Shown here in pieces: positions 1-8,755 of a stretch of 64,000 nucleotides of DNA (position 1 is its first letter; each line of letters begins with the position of its first letter). A program made the translations under genes and the position numbers. The notes beneath the pieces are model-generated. The model was not told the DNA's origin. It was given only the letters and a program-made list of their open reading frames with translations, and made no database searches. Origin of the DNA: Mucilaginibacter rubeus (lineage in GTDB: Bacteria > Bacteroidota > Bacteroidia > Sphingobacteriales > Sphingobacteriaceae); assembly GCF_014643835.1 (NCBI RefSeq), contig NZ_BMKD01000002.1:186001-250000 (forward strand), written 5' to 3'.

Positions 1-582
1 CTGCCGGTAAACTTGAGGCAGCAGGCTGCAGCGCGCCTTGTTAAAAACATCGGGCTATACCGGGATCACCTGACAACGGGTTTTTTAGGCACTCCTTATC
101 TTTGTGATGCCCTGACCAGGTTCGGTTACGCCGACGTGGCGTACAAGTTATTATTGCAGGATACTTATCCTTCCTGGCTATACCCAATTAAACAGGGGGC
201 TACTACTATTTGGGAAAGATGGGATGGTATCAGGACCGACGGCAGTTTTGAAGAGTCATCTATGAATTCTTATAATCATTACGCTTACGGGGCTATCGGC
301 GATTGGATGTATCGCTATATTACAGGTATTACGCCTGCCGCACCAGCCTATAAAAAAATAACAATCAAACCGGTAATTGGCGGTGGGCTATCATGGGCCG
401 AAGGAAAATACGACTGCCCGTACGGAACCATCTATAGTAAATGGCAAATCACAGATAAGAAATTAGATATGATGGTAACTGTTCCGCAAAATACAACAGC
501 TGATATTTTTGTTCCCGATTTTTCAGGAAATAATTACAAAAAATTCACTGTGGGCCCCGGCAATTATCATTACAGCAGATGA
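1..582 (+). CDS. GH78 alpha-L-rhamnosidase, C-terminal part (truncated by window edge)
   Basis: The reading frame is open from base 1, so the start lies outside the window and only about 193 residues are seen. They match the end of the (alpha/alpha)6 catalytic barrel and the C-terminal beta-sandwich of GH78 enzymes: GFLGTPYLCDALTRFGY, then TTIWERWDG, then SMNSYNHYAYGAIGDWMYR, which is the family's usual closing motif, followed by a beta-rich tail. GH78 enzymes release terminal L-rhamnose from plant or bacterial glycans in the periplasm or at the surface. A second GH78 gene lies at 18941. No LacI-type site is visible here because the promoter is off the window. Confidence 0.88.
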   Translation: MPVNLRQQAAARLVKNIGLYRDHLTTGFLGTPYLCDALTRFGYADVAYKLLLQDTYPSWLYPIKQGATTIWERWDGIRTDGSFEESSMNSYNHYAYGAIGDWMYRYITGITPAAPAYKKITIKPVIGGGLSWAEGKYDCPYGTIYSKWQITDKKLDMMVTVPQNTTADIFVPDFSGNNYKKFTVGPGNYHYSR

Positions 583-695
583 CAGCAATCTATCTCTGAA
601 AACCGGGCACTCCCGCTACATAAATGATGAAACCCGGCAGGTTCAAGTATCTATAAAAATCATATATTCGGTTATAATCAAATAAAATTGAATTT

Positions 696-1334
696 ATGGC
701 TTTCGATATAGAAATCCTGGTCAGGTTTTTACTGGCCCTGTTGTGGGGCGGACTTGTAGGCGCCGAAAGAGAATACCATGGTAAAGCGGCCGGCTTCCGT
801 ACTACCATCATGATATCTTTTGGCGCCTGTTTTTTCACGCTTATGTCAACAGCTATTGGAGCACCCGATAATGCAGACAGGATCGCTTCAAATGTGGTTA
901 CGGGGATTGGGTTCCTTGGTGCCGGCGTTATTTTCAGAGGCGAAAACCGGGTTAATGGCATCACTACCGCAGCTACCATCTGGGCCGTTGCGGCAGTAGG
1001 CATGGGTATTGGGGCCGGTTACTACTTAGCTGCCGGGTTCGCCAGTATAATGATCCTGTTTATACTTTCCGTACTTCCTTTCTTTCAAAAGAAAATAGAT
1101 TATTATAACCAATCCAAAACATTTTATATTAAATGCCCGGTCTCGGCAAATGGTATCATGTTGTGCGAAGATATGATGACAGCTCACAAACTGAAATTCA
1201 GGATGATTAGGAGAGTCAGAGATGGCGACTATATGCTTTTAACATGGCAGCTTCACGGGCCTTCAGTTAAAATGGATCTGTTCATCAACTCAATTAACGA
1301 TATTCCCGTTATCGAACATTTTGAGTTTTCGTGA
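696..1334 (+). CDS. MgtC/SapB family membrane protein
   Basis: 212 residues. The N-terminal 120 residues hold about four hydrophobic segments and the family hallmarks GAERE (residues 22-26), GFRTT (33-37) and the glycine-rich stretch GIGFLGAGVIFR. The C-terminal 70 residues are soluble and resemble the small regulatory domain found in many MgtC/YhiD proteins. In enteric bacteria MgtC links magnesium limitation to inhibition of the F-type ATP synthase; the role in Bacteroidota is not established. The gene stands alone between the GH78 tail and a convergent AraC gene. Identification of the family is firm, function is not. Confidence 0.85.
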   Translation: MAFDIEILVRFLLALLWGGLVGAEREYHGKAAGFRTTIMISFGACFFTLMSTAIGAPDNADRIASNVVTGIGFLGAGVIFRGENRVNGITTAATIWAVAAVGMGIGAGYYLAAGFASIMILFILSVLPFFQKKIDYYNQSKTFYIKCPVSANGIMLCEDMMTAHKLKFRMIRRVRDGDYMLLTWQLHGPSVKMDLFINSINDIPVIEHFEFS

Positions 1335-1393
1335 TACCAATTGAAGCTTTAGAGCAGTTTGGAAATCGAAAAATAGCGGCTTTTTAGAATTAA

Positions 1394-1422
1394 AAAGGGT
1401 CACTCTTTTAAAGTGACCCTTT
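1394..1422 (-). terminator. Rho-independent terminator-like hairpin
   Basis: A perfect 11-bp stem (AAAGGGTCACT paired with AGTGACCCTTT) closes a 7-nt loop. On the minus strand the stem is followed by a U-rich run, so it probably ends the AraC/SDR transcript about 145 nt after the AraC stop; it could also stop the mgtC-like transcript on the plus strand. Confidence 0.7.
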
Positions 1423-1567
1423 CAGAACTTAGACAAAGTTCCTATATGGTGCACCTAACGGTACAGAATTCGAACCATTTTTTAAAGGATTTGGCTATCC
1501 TATGCGGGTTATCTGCCGTTTAAGAACTTTTAATAACACAAAGTGTCCTAAGAACAGTTGTTTCAAT

Positions 1568-2383
1568 TTATTTAGCTTTTGACAATTCACTTGGCGTAAA
1601 ACCAAATTGTTTTTTAAAGGCATATGAAAAGTGCGAGAGGTTTTCAAAACCCGTTTCCAAATAAATTTCAGAAGGTTTGCGATTCTTTTCAGCCAATTGG
1701 TATCGGGCGAGTTCAAGCCTTTTTTGCGTGAGCCATTTCTGAGGCGTTGTACCATACACTTTCTTAAAATCACGCTTAAAGGTTGTTAAACTTCGTCCTG
1801 TCAGATAACCGAATTTTTCTATGGGCATGTTAAACATATAGTTACGTTCCATAAACTCGACAAGGTTAATTTTATGCGGCTCTGAAAAATCGGATAAAAT
1901 ATGGTCCATACTATCATTTATAGATCGCAATATGGCTATCGCTTCCTGTATTTTCAACGCCGAAAGTTCGCGCGGTAATTTGTATTCCAGATCAAAATAA
2001 GGAAGCATTGAGGCAAAAAAACTGTCCAGTAACGGCCCTTTAGATAAAGGAATTATGGCATCAGTTTTAAATACCGTAAAGACTTCATTTTTTTTATGCT
2101 CGTAAAATGCTTTCAGCACATCTTGGGTTAGTTTTACAATAATCGCTCTGTAGGGCAAATCGTTTTTTCCCGTTTTAATGAGCCGGGCTAACCGGTTCTT
2201 AGGAAATAAAAAAGTTTCCCCAGCCTCAAAAAAATAAGCTTTATTAGATTCAATAACTTTCAATTTGCCTGACAATACCCGGACTACAGAATGCTCCTCA
2301 GCAACCAGTTCACTATTTTGGTGAACCGCTTCACTGCAGGTAAATACAATCTCTGCATAATTATTTATTTGCCGTATTGCCAT
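1568..2383 (-). CDS. AraC-family transcriptional regulator
   Basis: 271 residues. The C-terminal 100 residues form two helix-turn-helix units: MPIEKFGYLTGRSLTTFKRD followed by the PQKWL linker, and IYLETGFENLSHFSYAFKK with the final FGFTPSEL, as in AraC/XylS proteins. The N-terminal part is a cupin-like sensor (about residues 10-110). It lies 52 nt downstream of the SDR gene on the same strand, so the two are probably co-transcribed and the regulator may control the oxidoreductase. Such AraC plus SDR pairs are common accessory cassettes in Bacteroidota. The ligand is unknown. Confidence 0.87.
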   Translation of the reverse strand: MAIRQINNYAEIVFTCSEAVHQNSELVAEEHSVVRVLSGKLKVIESNKAYFFEAGETFLFPKNRLARLIKTGKNDLPYRAIIVKLTQDVLKAFYEHKKNEVFTVFKTDAIIPLSKGPLLDSFFASMLPYFDLEYKLPRELSALKIQEAIAILRSINDSMDHILSDFSEPHKINLVEFMERNYMFNMPIEKFGYLTGRSLTTFKRDFKKVYGTTPQKWLTQKRLELARYQLAEKNRKPSEIYLETGFENLSHFSYAFKKQFGFTPSELSKAK

Positions 2384-2435
2384 TATACAAAAATAAGCAA
2401 ATAAAGCCCAACAGCTTGGGCCCTATTTGTTTTGT

Positions 2436-3473
2436 TTATTGAACATCAAATTTTGTATCAGTAAGTTCCTCGCTCAAAACCCAGAGCCTTTGTGCCGCAT
2501 TCGGCTCCAGGGCAAATGGGGCCACACCGAATGTCCCGCCAGGGTTGCGCTTCCCTGCGTTACTATCGTAGGCATCGGGATTGTAACTGGCAACTTCGAC
2601 ATCTTGCAGATAAACACCGCCTATATTTTGCAATTGCGGACTTGTTGCGGCCCATACTGTTGTGGCGGCGCCTTGCTCTTTAGTCTTAGACATTTTCTGC
2701 ATCGCTGCCTGGGCTTCTTCATTGGGTGTACCGTTAGCATTTACAGCACCCAAAGTAATAAAATCTTCAAAGGTTAGGTGCCTGCCCAAATTGGTATCCA
2801 ATATTAGACCTGGATGCAGTGAATAAGCGCGGACACCGAACGGACGTGCCTTTTTATTGAATTCTACGGTAAATAACACGTTAGCTGTTTTAGACTGGCC
2901 GTAGGCCTCAAATTTGTTGTATTCTCTCGTATGATAATTAACATCATCAAAAAGTACAGGAGAATAATGGTGTGCCGAAGAGGAAACCGTCACGACCCTT
3001 GCTCCTTCTGTCTTCTTAAGGGCTTCCCAAAGTTTTGCTGTCAGTTGAAAATGTCCTAAGTGGTTCGTAGAAAACTGTGCCTCATAACCTCGGCTGTCAC
3101 GTTGTAAAGGTGTCCACATGATGCCCGCATTATTGATTAACATATGCAATTGCCTATCTGATGCCAGGAATTTTTCAGCAAACGAAGTAATAGAGGCAGG
3201 TTCCGTTAGGTTCATCGGCTCCACTTCTACATTGGCAATTCCTTGAAGATTTAATTTTGCTTTTTCAATATCCCTGGCAGGTACAATTACTGTCGCACCT
3301 GCCTTAGACAACGTTTTGGTGATTTCCAGGCCAAGACCTCCGTCGCCGCCTGTGACAATAGCAATTTTTCCATTAATATCCACTCCCTTTATAACGTCAG
3401 ATGTCGTGGATGCTGCGTTGAAGCCTGAACCTACCGGTTTTTGCAAAGCTCCATTAAAATTATTTTGTTCCAT
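2436..3473 (-). CDS. Short-chain dehydrogenase/reductase (SDR)
   Basis: 345 residues, longer than a classical 250-residue SDR because of an N-terminal 35-residue extension and a C-terminal tail. The Rossmann motif TGGDGGLG (41-48), the NNAG motif (114-117), a serine run at 164-166 and the catalytic pair Y191/K195 (YGQSK) are all present, so the enzyme should be active with NAD(P). The sequence is close to the retinol-dehydrogenase/WW-oxidoreductase-like group, but the substrate cannot be told. A TAATTTTG box at 3495-3502 on the minus strand could be its -7 element. Probably one operon with the AraC gene downstream. Confidence 0.87.
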   Translation of the reverse strand: MEQNNFNGALQKPVGSGFNAASTTSDVIKGVDINGKIAIVTGGDGGLGLEITKTLSKAGATVIVPARDIEKAKLNLQGIANVEVEPMNLTEPASITSFAEKFLASDRQLHMLINNAGIMWTPLQRDSRGYEAQFSTNHLGHFQLTAKLWEALKKTEGARVVTVSSSAHHYSPVLFDDVNYHTREYNKFEAYGQSKTANVLFTVEFNKKARPFGVRAYSLHPGLILDTNLGRHLTFEDFITLGAVNANGTPNEEAQAAMQKMSKTKEQGAATTVWAATSPQLQNIGGVYLQDVEVASYNPDAYDSNAGKRNPGGTFGVAPFALEPNAAQRLWVLSEELTDTKFDVQ

Positions 3474-3494
3474 TTTAATTGAAATTTATGAATG

Positions 3495-3502
3495 CAAAAT
3501 TA
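3495..3502 (-). promoter_or_regulatory. Candidate -7 box for the SDR-AraC operon
   Basis: TAATTTTG on the minus strand, 21 nt before the SDR ATG, matches the Bacteroidota -7 consensus TAnnTTTG. No clear TTTG -33 box is seen at the right distance, so the call is tentative. Confidence 0.4.
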
Positions 3503-3728
3503 GAAGGTAGCCTATTCAGATGTTTTGTTTTTAAGGCCGAAAAACTTTGTTTATAAGGCCATAGAATCTAATGCGATTTTTAGGTCAGCCAGGCAATGAA
3601 TTAGCATGTATAACAAAGATTTTTTGAACTTTCAGCAGTTGGATTGACGTCTGGACTCGAACTGCTAAATCACTAAAATACAAATACTTAAAAGAGTAAG
3701 TAGATTAATAGCCTATTTATCGAACCAA

Positions 3729-3763
3729 AAAAGCCTTCAAAATCAATGACTTTGAAGGCTTTT
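3729..3763 (-). terminator. Terminator downstream of tRNA-Leu
   Basis: A 13-bp perfect stem (AAAAGCCTTCAAA with TTTGAAGGCTTTT) and a 9-nt loop lie 10 nt past the 3' end of the tRNA on its strand, with T runs on both flanks. Confidence 0.85.
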
Positions 3764-3772
3764 ATCTTTTTG

Positions 3773-3854
3773 TGCGGAAGAAGGGACTCGAACCCCCACG
3801 CCGTGAAGCGCCAGATCCTAAGTCTGGTGCGGCTACCAATTACGCCACTTCCGC
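3773..3854 (-). tRNA. tRNA-Leu (anticodon UAG)
   Basis: Acceptor arms GCGGAAG and CTTCCGC pair fully. The D arm GTAATTGGTAG, anticodon stem CCAGA/TCTGG with loop CTTAGGA (anticodon TAG), a long class II variable arm (CGCTTCACGGCGTG) and the T arm GGGGGTTCGAGTCCC are all present. A long variable arm and the UAG anticodon identify leucine. The CCA end is not encoded. The gene is transcribed alone and followed by a strong terminator. Confidence 0.96.
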
Positions 3855-3947
3855 GTTTCTGATTTAACAGGCTGCAAAGATAGCGTTTAAAATTATACTT
3901 AAAAACATAATTTTCATTTTTTTGCTATCATGCTCATTTAGTAGGAA

Positions 3948-4736
3948 TTAATTTTTCACAAGCCCATTTATCAGCCGTTTGAAGTATGCCGGTGCGTATA
4001 AAAGCCTGCTGCCATACCATGAAAACATTTCACCATCTACCAAAACTATCTTTGCATTTGGTAAAAGCGACCTAAACTCCTCTATATGTTTTTTAGCGAA
4101 TGGATATGGCTCTGATGATAGAAAAACAAGATCCGGATTAGCCGCGACTAAAGCATCTGCATCAATCTCCGGGTAACGCTCCCCCTCTGTTACATTGTTT
4201 AGTCCACATGTTTGCAGCATACTATCAATGAAAGTTCCCCTGCCGGCAAGCATATAGGGTTTACGCCAGATGAGATAGGCAACTCTCAGCCCTGTTACAG
4301 GAAGCTTAATACCCTTAAAACGACCATTAATTTCCGTGCAAAGCACGTTTGCCTGCCCGGGCTTACCTATCATATCACCAATGCAAACAATCATTTGCAA
4401 AGCCGATTCCAGATCAAAAATATCACTGATCCAAACCGGGCATATATTCATTAACTCTTCTACCTGAAGACGGTCGTTCTCCTCTTTATTGGCGATAATC
4501 AAATCCGGGTTCAGCAATCGGATTTTTTCGACATCAAGCTGTTTAGTCCCTCCTACTTTCGTTGTTGAATTAAACCTATCTGCCGGATGGATACAAAATT
4601 TAGTAATGCCTATCACCTCAACGTTTAAGCCAAGGTAAAAAAGCAATTCTGTTTGTGAAGGGACAATGGATATGATCCGCTTAGGGATTCCGGAAAGTTC
4701 AACCCTTCGGCTTAGCTGGTCCCGGAATACCGGCAT
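3948..4736 (-). CDS. Helical-backbone metal receptor / BtuF-like binding protein
   Basis: 262 residues of the periplasmic-binding-protein type PF01497 fold: PKRIISIVPSQTELLFYLG near the N-terminus, then LNPDLIIANKEEN and a second lobe with ANPDLVFLSSEPYPF. Relatives bind cobalamin or ferric chelates for ABC uptake. No signal peptide or lipobox is visible, and no permease or ATPase lies nearby, so this may be one of the cytoplasmic or orphan members common in Bacteroidota. The start codon is separated from the stop of the sugar transferase by one base, so translation of the two is probably coupled, although their functions are not obviously linked. Confidence 0.78.
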   Translation of the reverse strand: MPVFRDQLSRRVELSGIPKRIISIVPSQTELLFYLGLNVEVIGITKFCIHPADRFNSTTKVGGTKQLDVEKIRLLNPDLIIANKEENDRLQVEELMNICPVWISDIFDLESALQMIVCIGDMIGKPGQANVLCTEINGRFKGIKLPVTGLRVAYLIWRKPYMLAGRGTFIDSMLQTCGLNNVTEGERYPEIDADALVAANPDLVFLSSEPYPFAKKHIEEFRSLLPNAKIVLVDGEMFSWYGSRLLYAPAYFKRLINGLVKN

Positions 4737-4737
4737 A

Positions 4738-6141
4738 TTAAAACGCGTTCTTTTCGCCCCTAAACACGTTCCATACCGTTAGGAAGATAATCTTCATATC
4801 CAGCAGGAACGACCAGTTTTCAAGATACCAAACGTCGGCCTCCACACGCTCAAGCATAGCCTGTGTGGTTTGAGTTTCGCCCCTCAGGCCCGACACCTGG
4901 GCCCAACCCGTAATACCAGGTTTAAGAAAATGCCTTACCATGAAAGTATCAATTAGCTGCGAATATTGTTGCGTGTGGCTTATCATGTGCGGCCTCGGGC
5001 CTACTACAGACATATTGCCCAATATTACGTTAAAGAACTGTGGCAATTCGTCGATACTTGTTTTACGGATAAATGCCCCGGATTTGGTTATACGTGAATC
5101 GCCGCGTGTAGCTTGTTTTTTATCCGAATCGTGATTTACCCGCATGCTACGGAATTTATAGCATTTAAACGGCTTATTGTCCCTGCCTGAACGCTCCTGC
5201 ACAAAGAATATCGGCCCTTTTGACTCAAGCTTTATAATGATGGCCAAAATGGGGAATAACCAGCTAAAAATAAACAGGATCACAAATATTGAAAAACAGA
5301 TATCAAACAAGCGTTTAATGGAGCGGTTCAGCATGTTCTCCAAAGGTTCGGGCCTTACGGATATAACCGGGATATGACCGAAGCTTTGTATAAAAGTTGG
5401 CTTTTTAGCGTAGTCGTAATATTCTGGCACAAATTTAAACCTGATCAGATTTTTATCCGCATCAAGCATCAACTGCTCTATTTTCTCGGCTTCAGAGTTT
5501 GGTAGGGTACAAAATATTTCATCCACTTTATTGTTAAGCACATAGCTTATACAATCATTAGTACCGCCCAAATAAAGGCTTTGATCAAGTACGCTGTCTG
5601 ATGCATCATCAAAAAAGCCAACAAGCTTATACCCACGCTCTGGGTTTTGTTTAAAAAAGCTATGCAGGTCTGACCCGATGCGGCCCCCGCCTATAATGAT
5701 AACAGTACGTATATCAATAAGCGTTGCGCGGTCGCTTTTACGGATGCTCAGGAATATTAACTTCCATAAACCAAGCAGGAAGCCGAATAAGGCCAACGAA
5801 TAAAAAAGATACTCGCGTGTTATAAAATACGCCTTAGTGCCTATTAATATAATGATAGTGAAGCAAATAAAGCTTACAAACAGCAGGTAAGTTTTAATTA
5901 CGCCGCGATAGGTTTTAATTGAATCTTTATTCAGAACATGTTCATAAAGCCCGGTAATATTAGCTGACAGCAGCCAAATTAGATTAAAAACTAACACAAT
6001 AGGCAGGTACTGCCTGTTGTTAATCCAAAAAATATATGACCGGTCTTCAATGAAGTAAGAAATTACCATGCTCATATTAAGTATAATATAATCAATGGTA
6101 AGGTTCACTGCTTTAATAAAAGTAGCGTATCTGTGAATCAT
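4738..6141 (-). CDS. Undecaprenyl-phosphate sugar phosphotransferase (polyprenyl glycosylphosphotransferase)
   Basis: 467 residues with the WcaJ-type layout: four transmembrane segments in the first 125 residues, a Rossmann-like domain (IIIGGGRIGSDLHSF), a fifth hydrophobic segment around residue 290, and a C-terminal bacterial sugar transferase domain. The last carries FFVQERSGRDNKPFKCYKFR, the RKTSIDELPQFFNV motif, VVGPRPH and KPGITGWAQVSG. Such enzymes start exopolysaccharide or capsule repeat units by moving a sugar phosphate from UDP-sugar to undecaprenyl phosphate at the inner membrane. It follows a UDP-sugar dehydrogenase gene, which fits exopolysaccharide synthesis; which sugar is transferred (Glc or Gal type) cannot be read. 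Confidence 0.92.
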   Translation of the reverse strand: MIHRYATFIKAVNLTIDYIILNMSMVISYFIEDRSYIFWINNRQYLPIVLVFNLIWLLSANITGLYEHVLNKDSIKTYRGVIKTYLLFVSFICFTIIILIGTKAYFITREYLFYSLALFGFLLGLWKLIFLSIRKSDRATLIDIRTVIIIGGGRIGSDLHSFFKQNPERGYKLVGFFDDASDSVLDQSLYLGGTNDCISYVLNNKVDEIFCTLPNSEAEKIEQLMLDADKNLIRFKFVPEYYDYAKKPTFIQSFGHIPVISVRPEPLENMLNRSIKRLFDICFSIFVILFIFSWLFPILAIIIKLESKGPIFFVQERSGRDNKPFKCYKFRSMRVNHDSDKKQATRGDSRITKSGAFIRKTSIDELPQFFNVILGNMSVVGPRPHMISHTQQYSQLIDTFMVRHFLKPGITGWAQVSGLRGETQTTQAMLERVEADVWYLENWSFLLDMKIIFLTVWNVFRGEKNAF

Positions 6142-6230
6142 GTATATGTGCTTATGTAGTATGCAACCCTGCTAAAATTACTATAATTATTTACTAATAA
6201 CAATGTCATAATTAAATGGAGACACGGTTA

Positions 6231-6238
6231 CAAATGTA
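6231..6238 (-). promoter_or_regulatory. Candidate -7 box for the sugar transferase gene
   Basis: TACATTTG on the minus strand fits TAnnTTTG and lies about 90 nt before the start at 6141, inside an AT-rich 210-nt gap. A TTTTG lies only 15 nt further upstream, closer than the usual 19-21, so support is moderate. Confidence 0.35.
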
Positions 6239-6351
6239 TTATTTCCACAGCCACAAAATTAAAAATTAAGAAATTTATTCAAAATGAATTCTCTGTTAAC
6301 AGTGAGAAAAAAATGATTTTCTATGTGAAAAAATAATTGTAAAACCAACAC

Positions 6352-7683
6352 TTACAACCGTCCGCTTACAACATCCTTGTTTAAAATACCTTTTATATCA
6401 TAAATTACCGATGATGATTTATGTTTTAAGCTTGCATAGTCTAAATCATAAAACTCGCGATGTGCCACAGCCATAACAATAGCATCGTAAGCGCCGCTTA
6501 GTTGCCCGTAATTTTTTAATGTAGAGATACCATATTCTCTTTTTACTTCATCCGGGTCAGCCCATGGATCATATATTTCACAGGTTGCGTCAAAACCATC
6601 AAATCCCTTAATAATATCAATTACCCTGGTGTTACGAACGTCCGGGCAATTTTCCTTGAAAGTAAAACCGAGCACCAGGATCTTTGAGTTTTTTACCGAA
6701 ATATCATTCTTCACCATCAGTTTAATGACTTCAAGGGCAACGTACGTACCCATACCATCATTAAGCCTTCGCCCGGCCAGGATAATTTCGGGATGGTAAC
6801 CCATTTGCTGGGCTTTTGCTGCAAGGTAATACGGATCAACTCCGGTGCAGTGGCCGCCTACAAGGCCTGGTTTAAAATTCAGGAAATTCCACTTGGTACC
6901 TGCCGCTGCCAAAACCGCATGGGTGTCAATATCCATGATGTTGAATATTTTGGCAAGTTCGTTTACAAAAGCGATATTGATATCCCGCTGTGAATTTTCG
7001 ATCACCTTACAGGCTTCCGCAACTTTAATGGCGGGGGCTTTATGCGTTCCTGCTTTTACTATTGACCGGTATAAGTTGTCAATAAAATCAGCAGCCTCGG
7101 GCGTTGAGCCCGATGTTACTTTTAAAATATTGGTCAGCGTATGAACTTTATCCCCCGGATTTATACGCTCGGGCGAATATCCTGCAAAAAAATCACTGTT
7201 GTAATGCAAACCCGATTCTTTTTGTAAAACAGGCACACAAACATCCTCAGTTACGCCGGGATAAACTGTTGATTCATAAATAACTACATCCCCCCTCTTC
7301 AATACACCTGCTATTGATTTACTTGCCCGGATAAGCAGGCTCAGATCGGGCCGGTTGTGCTGGTCGGTAGGTGTGGGTACCGAAACAATATAAACGTTAC
7401 AGGAAGCAATGTCTGTTATCTGCGATGTGAAAGTAAGTCCCTTGCTTTCATCCTTTAAATTTAAAACTGCCGATAGTTCGTCGCTACTGGTTTCAAGGGT
7501 ACGATCAAACGCGTTATTCAGCTCATCTACCCGGCTTTGTTTAATATCGAAACCTTTTACAGGATATTTTTTGGCAAATTCAACGGCAAGGGGCAATCCC
7601 ACATAGCCAAGACCTATTATTGCAATATGAATATTTGCAGGAGCCTGAAATTTATTAGTGATCGAATTTGATTGATCAGACAT
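6352..7683 (-). CDS. Nucleotide-sugar dehydrogenase (UDP-N-acetylhexosamine 6-dehydrogenase type)
   Basis: 443 residues of the UDP-glucose/GDP-mannose dehydrogenase family. The NAD motif GLGYVG is at residues 24-29, the central domain runs to about 300, and the catalytic cysteine is C279 in GLVGGHCTGVDPYY. The overall sequence is closest to the VipA/TviB/WbpA group, which oxidise UDP-GlcNAc or UDP-GalNAc to the uronic acid for capsule or O-antigen. It lies between the Kdo genes and the priming sugar transferase, as expected of an envelope polysaccharide operon. The exact hexosamine is inferred from similarity only. Confidence 0.9.
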   Translation of the reverse strand: MSDQSNSITNKFQAPANIHIAIIGLGYVGLPLAVEFAKKYPVKGFDIKQSRVDELNNAFDRTLETSSDELSAVLNLKDESKGLTFTSQITDIASCNVYIVSVPTPTDQHNRPDLSLLIRASKSIAGVLKRGDVVIYESTVYPGVTEDVCVPVLQKESGLHYNSDFFAGYSPERINPGDKVHTLTNILKVTSGSTPEAADFIDNLYRSIVKAGTHKAPAIKVAEACKVIENSQRDINIAFVNELAKIFNIMDIDTHAVLAAAGTKWNFLNFKPGLVGGHCTGVDPYYLAAKAQQMGYHPEIILAGRRLNDGMGTYVALEVIKLMVKNDISVKNSKILVLGFTFKENCPDVRNTRVIDIIKGFDGFDATCEIYDPWADPDEVKREYGISTLKNYGQLSGAYDAIVMAVAHREFYDLDYASLKHKSSSVIYDIKGILNKDVVSGRL

Positions 7684-7794
7684 TTAATTTAACACGGTAG
7701 AATATGATAGATACCGGTAAAGATAATCAAATATTACCAAAATCAGCTGCCCCCCTATCTAAAGAATTGGCGACTTGGGCTAATCAAAACTGTG

Positions 7795-8742
7795 TCAGGC
7801 CGTATATATCTGGTAAACACCTGTTATTGATCGGTTTTGTGCAGAACCTACCAGTAAGGTAGTGATCTTTTTTTCAAGCATTAACTGCTCGGCATAGCCT
7901 ACAAATTCATGCTCATCAATAATAACCGGGTTAACGGTCATGATTTCGGCTATGGTTAAGGTTGAGGTATCAGGGTGTTTAAGCAAAGCTCGGCGAAGGT
8001 CACCATCTGTAACCACCCCCTTAATCCGGGACGCGTCACCTACTATAACCATACCTAACCTACCCTCGGACATGCGCAGTAACAGGTCCATAAATGAAGC
8101 TTCCTCATTAATAAAAGGAAGCTTATCGGTACGCATGAGGTCTTTAACTTTTACCAGCAGTTTGCGCCCAAGGCTACCGCCCGGATGAAAACGTGCAAAA
8201 TCATGCTGCTGAAAGTTTCGCGACTCCATTAACGCTATAGCCAGGGCATCGCCCATAACCAACGCCGCCGTAGTTGACGAGGTTGGCGCCAGTTCGAGCG
8301 GGCAAGCCTCCCTTTCAACTTTTATATTAAGGTGATAACTGCAGTTTTTGGCAACGGTTGATATAGGATTACCTGTTATACCAATCATCACATTTTTATT
8401 CCATTTTAAATAAGGAATAAGTTTCAGCACTTCGTCGGTTTCGCCCGAATAGGATATCAATAAAACAATATCATTGGGGCTTACCATCCCTAAATCGCCG
8501 TGAAAAGCCTCTCCCGGATGCAAAAAAAAGCTCGGTGTACCCGTACTGGCCAATGTGGCAGCTATCTTTTTACCGATAAGCCCCGATTTGCCAATGCCAA
8601 TAACAACCAGCTTTCCTGTTGATTGTAATATGGCATCAACAACCCTTGCAAACTCATCATCAATTGAGCCGGCTACCTGCTGCAGCGACTCTATTTCAAT
8701 ATCAAAAACCCTTTTTGCAATATCTTTCATGGATCCGGACAT
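7795..8742 (-). CDS. kdsD: Arabinose-5-phosphate isomerase (KpsF/GutQ/KdsD family)
   Basis: 315 residues: an N-terminal SIS domain (VIGIGKSGLIGKKIAATLAS, then LHPGEAFHGDLGMV with the catalytic histidine region and LLISYSGETDEVL) and two C-terminal CBS domains (about 200-315, VKDLMRTDKLPFI and IAEIMTVNPVII). It turns ribulose-5-phosphate into arabinose-5-phosphate, the first committed step to Kdo. The gene starts 13 nt after the kdsA stop, which makes the assignment to Kdo rather than sugar-alcohol metabolism very likely. Confidence 0.93.
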   Translation of the reverse strand: MSGSMKDIAKRVFDIEIESLQQVAGSIDDEFARVVDAILQSTGKLVVIGIGKSGLIGKKIAATLASTGTPSFFLHPGEAFHGDLGMVSPNDIVLLISYSGETDEVLKLIPYLKWNKNVMIGITGNPISTVAKNCSYHLNIKVEREACPLELAPTSSTTAALVMGDALAIALMESRNFQQHDFARFHPGGSLGRKLLVKVKDLMRTDKLPFINEEASFMDLLLRMSEGRLGMVIVGDASRIKGVVTDGDLRRALLKHPDTSTLTIAEIMTVNPVIIDEHEFVGYAEQLMLEKKITTLLVGSAQNRSITGVYQIYTA

Positions 8743-8755
8743 TCAGAACAAAAAC

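Noticed and set aside
590-1003. 137-residue minus-strand frame over the mgtC-like gene
   Set aside because: Antisense to a gene with clear family motifs; its own sequence has no recognisable domain.
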